NCBI RefSeq assembly: GCF_009789535.1
Contig: NZ_WSUT01000001.1
Span: forward strand, 261,361 to 325,360
Length of the DNA: 64,000 nt
Source of the DNA: Sphingomonas carotinifaciens
GTDB taxonomy: Bacteria > Pseudomonadota > Alphaproteobacteria > Sphingomonadales > Sphingomonadaceae
Direction of reading: 5' to 3'
The notes beneath the pieces were generated by a model. The model did no database searches. It worked only from the letters and a program-made list of their open reading frames with translations, and had not been told where the DNA came from. Every line of letters begins with the position of its first letter. Within the stretch, counting starts at the first letter, position 1. Positions 32,994-42,285 of this stretch are shown piece after piece. Made by a program: the position numbers and the translations under genes.

Positions 32994-35900
32994 CCCCATG
33001 GCCCGTGACATGCAGGACGGGGGCACGCCGTCCGCCATCGTCGGCATCGGCGTCGGCACCGCCTCGCTCGCGTCGCTCCAAGCGCTGTTCGGCGGCATCG
33101 CGGGCAGCGCGGCGGGCGAAGCCGCCTATCTGGTCGCGGTACGCCAGCAGGACGGGTCGGATGTCGCGGTCGTGGTGGAGGCGCTGCGCGCCGCCGCCCC
33201 GCTGCCCGTCGCCCTTGCCCGCGATGGCGAGCGGATCGCCCCCGGCCATGTCTATGTCGGCGGGCACGACGACGTGGTAACGATCGCCGACGGGCATCTG
33301 GCGGTCCGCGTCGCCTCCGAACCGGTGGAGCATCGCGGCACCATCGATACCATGCTGATCTCGCTGGCCGAACAGGTCCATGAACGCGGCATCGCCGTCA
33401 TCCTGTCGGGCCTCGGCACCGACGGCAGCGCCGGCGTCACCGCTACCAAGAAATGCGGCGGCCTGTCCATCGCCGAGTGGATGGATGACGGGGATGCGCC
33501 AACCGTCGACGGGGGCGGCCCCTACGGCGTCACCGACATCCGCGTACCCGCCGCGGAAATGGCCGGGCAGATCGAACGCTACATCGCCAACCTTGCGGCG
33601 CCGGGCGCCGAGGAAAGCGAGCAGGCGCCGGGCGACGACGAGGTGCAGGTGACGCAGATCACCACCATCCTGCGCAACGTCACCGGCAACGACTTCCACG
33701 ACTATAAGCGCGGCACCTTTCAGCGCCGGGTCCATCGCCGCATGCTGGTGACGCAGGTGGACAGCATCGACGCCTATGTCGCGCGGCTGCGCGAGGATCA
33801 TGACGAGGTGCAGAGCCTGTTCCAGGACCTGTTGATCGGCGTCACCCAGTTCTTTCGCGACCCCGCCGAGTTTGCGGTGCTGGAGGGCGAGATACCGCGC
33901 CTGTTCCAGAACAAGGCGCCCGGCGGGCAGTTGCGGGTCTGGGTGCTCGGCTGCGCCACCGGGGAGGAGGCGTATTCGATCGCCATCCTGCTGCGCGAGC
34001 ACATGGCGACGCTGGCCCGACCGCCCGAGGTGCAGATCTTCGCCACCGATCTCGATGCCAGGGCGCTGAACCTGGCGCGCGCCGGCCGCTATACCGCGGC
34101 GATCGCCGGCCATATCCGGCCTGACCGGCTGGAGCGCTGGTTCGTGCGCGAGGGCGACACCTATTGCGTCGCCAAGGAACTGCGCGAGATGTGCATCTTC
34201 TCGCCGCACAACATCGTCAAGGATGCGCCCTTTTCGCGCATCGACATCCTGTCGTGCCGCAACCTGCTGATCTACCTGAACGCGGAGTTGCAGGGGCGGG
34301 TGATCCCGATCTTCCACTTCTCGCTGCAACCCGGCGGCGTGCTGTTCCTCGGCTCCTCGGAAAGCGTCTCGCGCCACCAGAAGCTGTTCACGCCGGTCGA
34401 TCGCCGCAACCGGGTGTATCGCCGGCTGGAAACGGGGCTGCGCACCATTCCGGATTTCCCGCTGAGCGCGCGGGTGCGTACCCCCGACATGCAGTTTGCA
34501 CCGGCCGCCGCCCGCTCGCCGGCCGGGCAACTGGCCAGCGCGGTCAGCCGCAAGGCCGAGGCGCTGGCCGAGCGCTATGCGCCTGCCTATGTCGTGGTCG
34601 ACCAGCAGTTCGACGTGCTGCACTTCTCCGGGCGCACCGGCCGCTATCTGGAACCCAGCACGGGAGCCGCGACGCTCAACCTGCTCAGCCTCATCCACCG
34701 CGACCTGCGCCTCGACCTGCGCTCCGCCCTTTCCCGCGCCACCAGCGAAAGCCGCCGCATCGAACTACCCCGCCTAACCATCCACCAGGAAGACCGCGCC
34801 CATGCCGTCAACCTGATCGTGGAGCCGGTCGGCGGGCCGGACGCGCAGGCGCTTATGGTTCTTTTCCAGGATGTTGGCCCGGTCGCCCTGCCCGAGGACG
34901 GCGACGGCGACCGGCTGGCGACCGACGAGCATGTCCAGCGGCTGGACGCGGAACTGCGCGTGACCCGCGACCGCCTTCAGGCGACGATCGAGGAGTTGGA
35001 ATCGACCAACGAGGAACTGAAATCCTCCAACGAGGAATATCAGTCGATCAACGAGGAACTCCAGTCCGCCAACGAGGAACTGGAAACGTCGAAGGAGGAA
35101 CAGCAGTCGATCAACGAGGAGTTGCAGACGCTGAACCACGAACTCGGCCACCGGGTGGGCGAGCTGGGACAGACCAACTCCGACCTGAAGAACCTGCTGG
35201 AATCGACGCAGATCGCCACCGTCTTCCTGGACATCGACCTGCGCGTGCGCTCGTTCACCCCGATTGCGACCGAGATCTTCCACCTGCTCGACACCGATGT
35301 CGGCAGGCCGCTCGATCACGTCGTCTCGCGCGTCCATTATCCGGAACTGCCCGACGATGTGCGCCGTGTGTTGAAGACGCTGCAACCGGTCGAGCGGGAG
35401 GTGATCGAACCCGGCACCAGCCGGCACTTCGCCGCGCGCGTGCTGCCCTATCGCAGTACCGACAATTTCATCAGCGGGGCGGTGGTGACCTTTACCGACC
35501 TCACTGCGGTGCGTCAGGCCGAAACCGCCAGCCGCGCCAGCGAGGAACGCTACCGCGCCTTCGTCACCGCCAGTTCGGACGCGGTGTTCCGCATGAACGC
35601 GGACTGGAGCGCGATGCGCCAGATGGACGGGCGCGGCTTCCTGGCCGACACCAACAGTGCGTCCCATGACTGGATGGACAGCTACATCCCCCACGACGAC
35701 CAGCCATGGATGCGCGTGGCCATCGACGATGCCATCCAGACCAAGGCGATGTTCGAGCTGGAACATCGCATCCGCCGCGCCGACGACACGATGGGCTGGG
35801 CCCATTCGCGCGCGGTGCCGATCCTGGATGGCGAGGGCGAGATCGCCGAATGGATCGGCACCGCCAGCGACGTGACCGACGAACATGGTGTCGAGGTCGA

Positions 35901-36906
35901 TCGCCGCGCGGGCGAGGAACGGCTGCGCAGCGCGATCCAGGTCGCCCGCGTCGGCACCTGGGACTGGAACATCGTCAGCGACGAGATCATCTGGTCCGAG
36001 GAATATTTCCGCATGCTCGGCTACCGCATCGGCGAGGTGACGCCCAGCCGCGACGCACTGCTCGACCGCATTCACCCGGAGGATCGCGAGGCGACCGAAG
36101 ACGCCATCGCGCATGCCCGTGATACGCAGCAGGAATATGTGCACGAGTTCCGCTCGCTCCACCCGGACGGCTCGGTCCACTGGCTTTCCGCGCGCGGCCG
36201 CTTCCTTTACGCCGAAGACGGCGAGCCGCTGCGCATGATCGGCGCGATGATCGAGACGACCGAGGCGCGCGAGTTGCAGAAGCGTCAGGCGGTCCTCGTC
36301 ACCGAATTGCAGCACCGCACCCGCAACCTGATCGCGGTGGTGCGCTCGATGACCGACAAGACGCTGCGCCATGCCCCCGATCTGCAGACCTTTCGCGGCC
36401 AGTTTCGTGTCCGGCTCGATGCGCTTGCCCGTGTCCAGGGGCTGCTCTCGCGGCTGGACGAGCATGACCGCGTCACCTTTGACGAACTGCTGCGCACCGA
36501 GCTCGCCGCGCACGGCGCGATGGAGAACGAGCCCGATCGCGTGACGCTGACCGGGCCGAGCGGCATCCGCATGCGCTCGGGCATGGTGCAGACGCTGGCG
36601 ATGGCGCTGCACGAACTGGCCACCAACGCCACCAAATATGGTGCGCTGAAGGAAAGCGGCGGGCGGCTGGCGATCAGCTGGCGCCTGCTGGACGAAGGCG
36701 ACCGGCCCAAGCGGCTGGAGATCACTTGGCAGGAACATGGCGTCGCCATGCCTCCCGCCGACGCGCCGCCACAGGGCAGCGGACAGGGGCGCGAACTGAT
36801 CGAACGCGCCCTGCCCTATCAGCTTGACGCGGAAACCAGCTACGCCTTCGGGCCGGACGGGGTGCGCTGTGTCATCATTGCCCCCATCTCCAGGACCACG
36901 GCATGA
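32986..36906 (+). CDS. CheB-CheR-PAS-HWE hybrid signalling histidine kinase
   Basis: 1306 residues. Order: CheB-like domain (15-195), CheR methyltransferase (about 215-485, SAM loop VLGCATGEEAYS near 320), a Glu-rich coiled coil (about 658-721, repeated NEEL/NEEY units), three PAS segments, and a C-terminal HWE/HisKA_2 kinase. The kinase has the phospho-acceptor His in ELQHRTRNLIAVVRSM near 1109 and the HELATNATKYGAL N-box. In the CheB part the catalytic Ser is Gly24 and the His is Gln54, while Asp146 (LSGLGTDGSAG) remains, so methylesterase activity is probably lost. CheR looks intact. The kinase overlaps its receiver partner's start (ATGA). ATG 32998 is an alternative start. Confidence 0.92.
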   Translation: MSDPMARDMQDGGTPSAIVGIGVGTASLASLQALFGGIAGSAAGEAAYLVAVRQQDGSDVAVVVEALRAAAPLPVALARDGERIAPGHVYVGGHDDVVTIADGHLAVRVASEPVEHRGTIDTMLISLAEQVHERGIAVILSGLGTDGSAGVTATKKCGGLSIAEWMDDGDAPTVDGGGPYGVTDIRVPAAEMAGQIERYIANLAAPGAEESEQAPGDDEVQVTQITTILRNVTGNDFHDYKRGTFQRRVHRRMLVTQVDSIDAYVARLREDHDEVQSLFQDLLIGVTQFFRDPAEFAVLEGEIPRLFQNKAPGGQLRVWVLGCATGEEAYSIAILLREHMATLARPPEVQIFATDLDARALNLARAGRYTAAIAGHIRPDRLERWFVREGDTYCVAKELREMCIFSPHNIVKDAPFSRIDILSCRNLLIYLNAELQGRVIPIFHFSLQPGGVLFLGSSESVSRHQKLFTPVDRRNRVYRRLETGLRTIPDFPLSARVRTPDMQFAPAAARSPAGQLASAVSRKAEALAERYAPAYVVVDQQFDVLHFSGRTGRYLEPSTGAATLNLLSLIHRDLRLDLRSALSRATSESRRIELPRLTIHQEDRAHAVNLIVEPVGGPDAQALMVLFQDVGPVALPEDGDGDRLATDEHVQRLDAELRVTRDRLQATIEELESTNEELKSSNEEYQSINEELQSANEELETSKEEQQSINEELQTLNHELGHRVGELGQTNSDLKNLLESTQIATVFLDIDLRVRSFTPIATEIFHLLDTDVGRPLDHVVSRVHYPELPDDVRRVLKTLQPVEREVIEPGTSRHFAARVLPYRSTDNFISGAVVTFTDLTAVRQAETASRASEERYRAFVTASSDAVFRMNADWSAMRQMDGRGFLADTNSASHDWMDSYIPHDDQPWMRVAIDDAIQTKAMFELEHRIRRADDTMGWAHSRAVPILDGEGEIAEWIGTASDVTDEHGVEVDRRAGEERLRSAIQVARVGTWDWNIVSDEIIWSEEYFRMLGYRIGEVTPSRDALLDRIHPEDREATEDAIAHARDTQQEYVHEFRSLHPDGSVHWLSARGRFLYAEDGEPLRMIGAMIETTEARELQKRQAVLVTELQHRTRNLIAVVRSMTDKTLRHAPDLQTFRGQFRVRLDALARVQGLLSRLDEHDRVTFDELLRTELAAHGAMENEPDRVTLTGPSGIRMRSGMVQTLAMALHELATNATKYGALKESGGRLAISWRLLDEGDRPKRLEITWQEHGVAMPPADAPPQGSGQGRELIERALPYQLDAETSYAFGPDGVRCVIIAPISRTTA

Positions 36907-37265
36907 CCGACCTCCCCTTGCGCAACCGCACGATCCTGGTGGTGGAGGACGAGTATATGCTCGCCGAGGAGCTGTGCACCAATCTGGCGGAGGCGGGCGC
37001 CAGCATCGTCGGTCCGGCGGCAACGGTCGCGGCCGGTCTGGCACTGCTTCATGCTGCCGCGCATCTGGACGGTGCGGTGCTCGATGTCAGCTTGCGCGGA
37101 GAGCCCGTCTTCGATCTGGCCGATGCACTGGTGCTGCGGCATGTGCCCTTTGTCTTTGCTACCGGCTATGACGTGGCGGCCATTCCCGAACGGTTCCAGT
37201 CCGCACGCCACTTCCAGAAGCCCGTCCCGATCGCCAAGATCGTCGCCACGCTGCGCAACCGGTAG
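36903..37265 (+). CDS. Single-domain response regulator of the FAT GUY family
   Basis: 120 residues, receiver domain only. Acidic pocket VVEDE (13-17), phospho-acceptor Asp61 (AVLDVSL), FATGYD at 85-90 and Lys106 (FQKPVP). The FATGYD motif marks the 'FAT GUY' subgroup known from Sphingomonas and Caulobacter, where such receivers relay phosphate in the general stress response. It overlaps the preceding HWE kinase gene by 4 bases and is its evident partner. It is clearly paralogous to the receiver at 49.8-50.2 kb. Confidence 0.93.
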   Translation: MTDLPLRNRTILVVEDEYMLAEELCTNLAEAGASIVGPAATVAAGLALLHAAAHLDGAVLDVSLRGEPVFDLADALVLRHVPFVFATGYDVAAIPERFQSARHFQKPVPIAKIVATLRNR

Positions 37266-37333
37266 GGACGCTCACCAGACGCCTCCTTTCCAATGGCGTG
37301 GACGGCCGCGCTGATCGAAGTTAGCATCACGGG

Positions 37334-37615
37334 ATGACGCATTATACCCGTGCCGATCTCGACATGGCGGACCGCCACATTGCGCAGGGCGAGCGGCATA
37401 TCGTGCAGCAGGAACAGCTCGTCACCAGCCTGCGTCTGAAGCAACTGCCGACCGCGGCGGCGGAGGCGCAACTAGTGACGTTGAACGCGACACTGGTGCA
37501 ACACCGTGCCCATCGCGCCGCCATCGCCGAGGCCTTGAACGTGGCCCTGAACGCGGCCCTGAACGCGACCGGGCGCCGGTCCGGCCCTGATGCGAATCTA
37601 CCATCCTGTACGTAG
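37334..37615 (+). CDS. Small coiled-coil protein of unknown function
   Basis: 93 residues, hydrophilic and helical. The segment MADRHIAQGERHIVQQEQLV followed by QHRAHRAAIAEAL resembles a family of small alphaproteobacterial proteins often found beside receivers and HWE kinases. Near the C-terminus a short tandem repeat (ALNVALNAALNA, from 12-base DNA repeats around 37530-37570) extends the helix. No ribosome site is convincing. Function unknown; a partner of the neighbouring signalling genes is possible. Confidence 0.62.
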   Translation: MTHYTRADLDMADRHIAQGERHIVQQEQLVTSLRLKQLPTAAAEAQLVTLNATLVQHRAHRAAIAEALNVALNAALNATGRRSGPDANLPSCT

Positions 37616-37660
37616 ATCGGTAGGATATGGCCGCCCGATCTCGCAGGCTATATCAACGGC

Positions 37661-37858
37661 ATGCGCCAGAAAAACGACACCAGCGAGCCCCCTGTCCGCT
37701 CCGACGAGGATGAACGCGCATATTTGCTGAAGCGTGCGAAGGATCATCAGCAATTGTCTGAAAGATCACAAGAGTTTGCCTCCAAGGCGATACATGAGAA
37801 GCTGCGTCAGCTTTATGTCGATCGTGCCGAACGCATCGAAATAGTAGTTCCCGACTAG
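37661..37858 (+). CDS. Small hydrophilic protein of unknown function
   Basis: 65 residues, very charged (DEDERAYLLKRAKDHQQLSE, then HEKLRQLYVDRAERIEIV), probably a single helical hairpin. Similar short proteins occur in many sphingomonads near stress genes. No motif or cofactor site is visible, and the base composition is less GC-rich than its neighbours. Confidence 0.6.
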   Translation: MRQKNDTSEPPVRSDEDERAYLLKRAKDHQQLSERSQEFASKAIHEKLRQLYVDRAERIEIVVPD

Positions 37859-37877
37859 AAATCCCGCAAAGATACCA

Positions 37878-37902
37878 GGAACACAAACCTTTGCAGTAGG
37901 TT
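37878..37902 (+). promoter_or_regulatory. Possible EcfG-type promoter of the lipoprotein gene
   Basis: GGAAC (37878-37882), 16 bases, GGTT (37899-37902). It matches the general-stress consensus except for the weak first -10 position, about 55 bases upstream of the lipoprotein start codon. Confidence 0.38.
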
Positions 37903-37955
37903 GATGCGCCCGAACCGGCCCCGTTCCTCGTGGTGCCGGACGTGGAGGATCGGGC

Positions 37956-38276
37956 GTGAAGGCTTTAGCAATAATAGTGTCCGGTGCCGCGCTCCTGTCC
38001 GCCTGCGCGGCGCCGGCGACACGTATCTCCACCGGTCTGCAACGCTATGGTTTCGACACCCAGCGGGCCGATTGTGTCGGCACCCGGTTGCAGCGCGACC
38101 TTTCCCTCGGCCAGCTTCAACAACTCGGCCGTGCCGCGGCCGCCTATGGCAAGGATGACCCGAACCCCGGCGTGCTGACCGTTGGCGATCTGTTGCGCGT
38201 TGCGGGCGAGTTGAAGGATCCCGCCATCGTCGTCGCGGTCGGCAAGGCGGCGGCCGGCTGCGGCGTGTTGCCCTGA
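37956..38276 (+). CDS. Small predicted lipoprotein
   Basis: 106 residues with a lipoprotein signal (MKALAIIVSGAALLSAC; lipobox Cys17). The ~90-residue mature part is helical and carries two further cysteines (ADCVGT and AGCGVLP) that could form a disulfide. GTG 37956 has a GGAGGA ribosome site six bases upstream. It precedes the PAS-LuxR gene by 19 bases, so the two may be co-transcribed. Role unknown, probably envelope-associated. Confidence 0.75.
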   Translation: MKALAIIVSGAALLSACAAPATRISTGLQRYGFDTQRADCVGTRLQRDLSLGQLQQLGRAAAAYGKDDPNPGVLTVGDLLRVAGELKDPAIVVAVGKAAAGCGVLP

Positions 38277-38295
38277 TCCTCCCGCCCTTCCTCCC

Positions 38296-39798
38296 ATGTC
38301 GCCACCCCCGCCCAAGACGCTTCGCGAGACCGCCGACCTGCGCCACCTGCGCCAGATCATCGGCGGGCTCGACGAGGGCGTGATCCTGATCGATCCCGAC
38401 CAGAGCCTGCTCTGGGCGAATGCGGCGGCGCTGCGGATGCACGGCGTCGGCGACCTTGCCGATCTGGGTGCGACGGTGGCCGAATACCGCGCCCGCTTCC
38501 ACCTGCGTTACCGCAACAATCATCGCGTCCCGCCGGACGACTATCCGCTGGAGCGTGTGGTCGCGGGCGACGACTTCTCCGAGGTGGTGGTCGAGGTGAC
38601 GGTCGCAGGGGAACCGGAACCGCGTTGGGTGCATCAGGTTCGCAGCCTGGTGCTCAACGACGCCGACGAGGATGCACCCGCCTGTCTGGTGCTGATCATC
38701 CAGGATGTCTCGGCGCGGTTCGAGGCGGAGGATCGTTTCGAACAGTCGTTCAACGCCAATCCCGCCCCCGCGGTCATCTGCCGGTTGAACGACCTGCGGT
38801 TCGTGAAGGTGAACCAGGGGTTCCTGGACCTGACCGGGCATCCGCGCGATCAGGTGTTGTGCCGCACGGTCTATGACATCGACGTGCTGCGCGCGGCCGA
38901 GCGGCGCGACCTTGCCAAGCAGCGGCTGGCCGAGGGACGGACGATCCCGCAGATGGAGGCCGAGCTGGAGTTGCCCGGCGGCGGGACCAGGCTGGTCATC
39001 GTCGCCGGCCAGCCCATCGACCTGGGCGACCAGCCTTGCATGCTCTTCACCTTTGCCGACCTAGAGCCGCGACGGGTCGCGGAAGGGGCGCTGCGCCACA
39101 GCGAGGAGCGCTTCACCCGCACCTTCCAGATGGCGCCGGTGGCCATGGCGATCGGCGCGCGCGACGGCCATTTGCTGTGCGAGGTCAATGCCAGCTTCAC
39201 CCGGATGACCGGATATGCCGCGGCCGAGATCATCGGCCGCCCGCTCGGCGATGTCGAGCTGTGGGAGACCGGCGCGATCCGTCGCGAGATCGAGGCAGCG
39301 ATCGATGCCGGTCACGACCTGCGCGCCCACGAGGCCCGCATCCATGCCAAGGACGGCGCGACCATCGATTGCATCGTCTCGACCGAGGCGATCCGGCTCG
39401 GCGACGATGCCTGCGTCCTCTGGGCGTTCCAGGACATCACCCAGCGCAAGGCCACCGAGCTGGAACTGGTCGAGGCGATCGAGGCGGTGATGAAGGATAC
39501 GAGCTGGTTCAGCCGCTCGATCATGGACAAGCTGGCCCGGCTGCGCGCGCCGCAGCCCGGGGTCGAGGGGCCGGGGCTGGGCGACCTGACCGCGCGCGAG
39601 CGCGACGTGCTGGCGCTGATCTGCCGCGGCTATGACGACAAGCGGATCGCCCGCACCCTCGACGTCGCCGCCAACACCGTGCGCAACCATGTCGCGCGCA
39701 TCTACGCCAAGATCGGCGTGAACCGCCGGATCGCCGCGGTCGCCTGGGCACGCGCGCGCGGCTTCGACGGCACCGGCGTGGCGACACCGCCATCATGA
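38296..39798 (+). CDS. Multi-PAS LuxR-family transcriptional regulator
   Basis: 500 residues with three PAS modules (starting about residues 14, 147 and 270), each ending with the usual beta strands (e.g. MLFTFADLEPRR and CVLWAFQDITQRKATELEL). A C-terminal LuxR/GerE helix-turn-helix (from ~430: LTARERDVLALICRGYDDKR, then NTVRNHVARIYAKIGVNRR) follows. It is a one-component sensor-regulator that presumably binds DNA in response to a PAS ligand, redox state or light. No cofactor-binding residues can be assigned with certainty. It sits in the middle of the signalling island. Confidence 0.9.
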   Translation: MSPPPPKTLRETADLRHLRQIIGGLDEGVILIDPDQSLLWANAAALRMHGVGDLADLGATVAEYRARFHLRYRNNHRVPPDDYPLERVVAGDDFSEVVVEVTVAGEPEPRWVHQVRSLVLNDADEDAPACLVLIIQDVSARFEAEDRFEQSFNANPAPAVICRLNDLRFVKVNQGFLDLTGHPRDQVLCRTVYDIDVLRAAERRDLAKQRLAEGRTIPQMEAELELPGGGTRLVIVAGQPIDLGDQPCMLFTFADLEPRRVAEGALRHSEERFTRTFQMAPVAMAIGARDGHLLCEVNASFTRMTGYAAAEIIGRPLGDVELWETGAIRREIEAAIDAGHDLRAHEARIHAKDGATIDCIVSTEAIRLGDDACVLWAFQDITQRKATELELVEAIEAVMKDTSWFSRSIMDKLARLRAPQPGVEGPGLGDLTARERDVLALICRGYDDKRIARTLDVAANTVRNHVARIYAKIGVNRRIAAVAWARARGFDGTGVATPPS

Positions 39799-39848
39799 CA
39801 TCCTCGCGGCGCCGACCGCAGGCAAGACAAGGTTCAACAGGAGTAACT

Positions 39849-40730
39849 ATGGCTACGAATAAAACTGCCGGCTTTGCGGCCGCGGACGAACGGCTGGTGG
39901 GCAAGACGGCGACCCGGCTTTCCTGGGGCGCGATCTTCGCCGGTGTCGTCATCGCGATCGCGGTGCAGGTCGTCCTCGGCATCCTGGGCGCGGGCATCGG
40001 TCTGACGATGGTCGATCCGGTCGAGGGCACGACGCCGGGTGCGACAGGATTCGGCATCGGCGCGGGCATCTACTGGCTGATCACCACCGTGCTGGCGCTG
40101 GGCGCCGGTGGCTATGCCGCCGCGCGCGTGGCCGGCGTGCACGAACGGTTCGACGCGCTCGTCCACGGCCTCGTCGTGTGGGGCGTCACGCTGATCGTGA
40201 CCTTGTACCTGCTCACCTCGGCGGTCGGCGGCATCATCGGCGGCGCATTCCGCACCGTCGGCGCGGTCGCGGGTGCCGCGGGCACGACGGTCGGTGCAGC
40301 GGTACCCCAGGCCGCAGCAATCGCCGGCGTCGACAAGGGCGATGTCCGCGAACAGGCCGCCGCCTATCTGTCCGACACGCCGAACGATCCCGCCAGCATG
40401 ACGCCAGAACAGGCGCAAAAGGAGATCGCCAAGGAACTCCCCGCGCTCGCGGCCGGCGGTGCCGAGGGCCAGCAGGCGGAGGCCCGCATCGTCGAGATCG
40501 TCGCCGCCCAGCGTAAGATCAGCCGCCCCGAGGCGCAGGCTCAGGTCACCCGCGCCAAGCGGCAGTTCGTGCAGACCAAGAACGAGGCGGTATCGACCGC
40601 CAAGTCGGCCACCGATCAGGCCGCCGGTGCCGCGGCCGGCACCTCGTTCGTCCTCGTCGTCGCGCTGCTGATCGGTGCAGCGGCCGCCGGTTTCGGTGCA
40701 ACCGCGGTCACCCGCCGCCGGCTGCGCTGA
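39849..40730 (+). CDS. PhnA-like conserved membrane protein
   Basis: 293 residues. Transmembrane helices lie near residues 23-48, 73-92, 108-128 and at the C-terminus (SFVLVVALLIGAAAAGFGAT). Between them is a long, charged Ala/Gln/Glu-rich helical region (residues ~150-250) and a recurrent glycine-rich core (GGIIGGAFRTVGAVAGAAGT). Proteins with this KTATRLSWGAIFAGVVIA start are annotated 'PhnA-like' in alphaproteobacteria but show no phosphonate-related motif. ATG 39849 has AGGAG seven bases upstream. It is followed by the entericidin gene, and both look like envelope stress proteins. Confidence 0.8.
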   Translation: MATNKTAGFAAADERLVGKTATRLSWGAIFAGVVIAIAVQVVLGILGAGIGLTMVDPVEGTTPGATGFGIGAGIYWLITTVLALGAGGYAAARVAGVHERFDALVHGLVVWGVTLIVTLYLLTSAVGGIIGGAFRTVGAVAGAAGTTVGAAVPQAAAIAGVDKGDVREQAAAYLSDTPNDPASMTPEQAQKEIAKELPALAAGGAEGQQAEARIVEIVAAQRKISRPEAQAQVTRAKRQFVQTKNEAVSTAKSATDQAAGAAAGTSFVLVVALLIGAAAAGFGATAVTRRRLR

Positions 40731-40790
40731 GTGTCTGCGGCGGGTCAGCGTATCGGCCCGCCGCCCCCTCCATCCAACAGGAGATCATCC

Positions 40791-40931
40791 ATGACCAAGA
40801 CCATCGGCCTTGCCGCAGCCCTTATCGGCATGATCGCGCTGTCGGCGTGCAATACGGTGAACGGCGCCGGCCGCGACATGCGTTCGGCCGGGGAGGCGGT
40901 GTCCGACGCCTCGGGCCAGTCCAAGAAGTGA
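40791..40931 (+). CDS. Entericidin A/B-family lipoprotein
   Basis: 46 residues. Lipoprotein signal MTKTIGLAAALIGMIALSAC (lipidated Cys20), followed by the entericidin signature NTVNGAGRDMRSAGEAVSDA. Entericidins are tiny stationary-phase or stress-induced membrane lipoproteins; the ecnB type is linked to cell lysis. AGGAGAT lies seven bases before the ATG. It stands alone here rather than as an A/B antidote-toxin pair. Confidence 0.87.
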   Translation: MTKTIGLAAALIGMIALSACNTVNGAGRDMRSAGEAVSDASGQSKK

Positions 40932-40975
40932 CCATGCCGGGCGGGGCGGTCTTCTGATCGACCGTCCCGCTCCGC

Positions 40976-41818
40976 TTATCCGGTTATCCAGCGGAGCGCC
41001 TGCCGCAATCGCGCGGCACCGTCCCGGTCGAACCATGCGCCATGCGCGAAGATCACCCGCTCCGGCGTCAGCGCCAGCATCGCGCGCAGCGTCGCAGCGA
41101 CCTCGCCATAACGCAGGTAGAGCGCCAGCCGCAGATAGCGCGGCGTCCCTCCCGCCTCTGTTCCGGCCAGTCGCGAAAACACGCGGGTGGCGGTCGGCAG
41201 ACGCCGTGACCGCAGATGCTGCACCAGATCGGTCAGCATCAGCGTGCGCGAGGCGCGGTGGAACAGATAGACCTCGGCAAAGCCCGCACCGCGGATCACC
41301 CCCTGTTCGATCTCACTCCGCCACGCGTCCGGCGCCTCTTCGGCCAGATCATGGTCGATCCGAAGACCGGCGGCACGCACCTGACGCCGATCGCGCAGGC
41401 CCGGCGCCCCCCAGGTCACCGCATCCGGAAAGCGCGCCTGCCACCCGGCCACATAGGTCCAGTGCGCGATGTTGGGCGCCACCAGATGCCGGACGGGCCC
41501 GAGCGGCTGCAACGCCGCGATCAGCGCATCGGTCACCTGTGTCGGGGAATGCAGCAGCAGGTCGCCATTATCCAGCCGTACCACCGTCATGCGCACCGGC
41601 ATCGGGATGCCGCCCGGATGCATCGGCCCGCTGTCGACGATCCAGACATTCTCGGCGACCGGCTTGGGCGTGTCGAGCGGCGGATAGGTCGCGGCTTCGT
41701 CCGCATCATCCTCGGGGCCGGGATCGCGACCACCCCCGCGAAGGGCGCTGGCGAGCAACAGCGCCGCCCCGCCCGCCAGTGCCATCCCGGCGACTTTTCC
41801 GGTAGAGTTGATCCGCAT
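40976..41818 (-). CDS. DUF4336 domain protein, N-terminally anchored
   Basis: 280 residues. A hydrophobic N-terminal segment (GKVAGMALAGGAALLLASAL) is followed by a metallo-beta-lactamase-like fold of the DUF4336 family: ENVWIVDSGPM, RMTVVRLDNGDLLLHSPTQV, VRHLVAPNIAHWTYVAGWQ, and a terminal FAHGAWFDRDG. The classical HxHxD zinc motif is degenerate, so enzymatic activity is uncertain. ATG 41818 with GGAG upstream is preferred over the longer frame. It is downstream of the receiver/kinase pair on the same strand. Confidence 0.82.
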   Translation of the reverse strand: MRINSTGKVAGMALAGGAALLLASALRGGGRDPGPEDDADEAATYPPLDTPKPVAENVWIVDSGPMHPGGIPMPVRMTVVRLDNGDLLLHSPTQVTDALIAALQPLGPVRHLVAPNIAHWTYVAGWQARFPDAVTWGAPGLRDRRQVRAAGLRIDHDLAEEAPDAWRSEIEQGVIRGAGFAEVYLFHRASRTLMLTDLVQHLRSRRLPTATRVFSRLAGTEAGGTPRYLRLALYLRYGEVAATLRAMLALTPERVIFAHGAWFDRDGAARLRQALRWITG

Positions 41819-41919
41819 CGCATTCGCTCCGGCCTGTGGCCAACGGGATCGCGGCACGCCCCCTCTTGGTTCCACAACTACGGATACCATTCGGTCGTAT
41901 GGCGCCCCCGAAGCGACGA

Positions 41920-42276
41920 TCAGAGCCCGACCAGCTCGCGCAGCACCGCCAGCACGCGCCGCTCGTTCGTCGGCTTGCCGGCATTGGGCACGTCGGCCAG
42001 GATCGCACCGCCGAAATCCTGCGGACGATGATGCGCGCTGGCCAGAGCGAACGGCACGCCCCGCGCCGCCAGGGCCTCGGCCACCGGTGTCACCAGTTCG
42101 CCGCCCAGATTGACGTCGAGCAGCGCGACGGTGGGGCGTTCCTCGTCCAGCAGTTGCAGCGCATCCTGAACGCTGGGCACCGGACCCAGCACCTGCCAGC
42201 CATGGCTTTCCAGCATCAACTGAAGGTCCAGCGCGATCAGATATTCGTCTTCAACAACCAGAACCGATTTGCGCAT
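41920..42276 (-). CDS. Single-domain response regulator
   Basis: 118 residues, receiver only: VVEDE (7-11), phospho-acceptor Asp54 (ALLDVNLGG), Lys101 (NAGKP). In place of the FATGYD motif it has FALASAH, so it is a diverged member of the same receiver group. It starts nine bases after the PAS-HWE kinase gene, its likely phosphodonor. Confidence 0.92.
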   Translation of the reverse strand: MRKSVLVVEDEYLIALDLQLMLESHGWQVLGPVPSVQDALQLLDEERPTVALLDVNLGGELVTPVAEALAARGVPFALASAHHRPQDFGGAILADVPNAGKPTNERRVLAVLRELVGL

Positions 42277-42285
42277 GGACGGCCT

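Noticed and set aside
32341..37044. Long minus-strand open frames (about 785 and 756 codons) opposite the CheB-CheR kinase
   Set aside because: Low-complexity Arg/Asp/Gly/His translations without motifs, fully covered by a gene with intact catalytic domains on the other strand.
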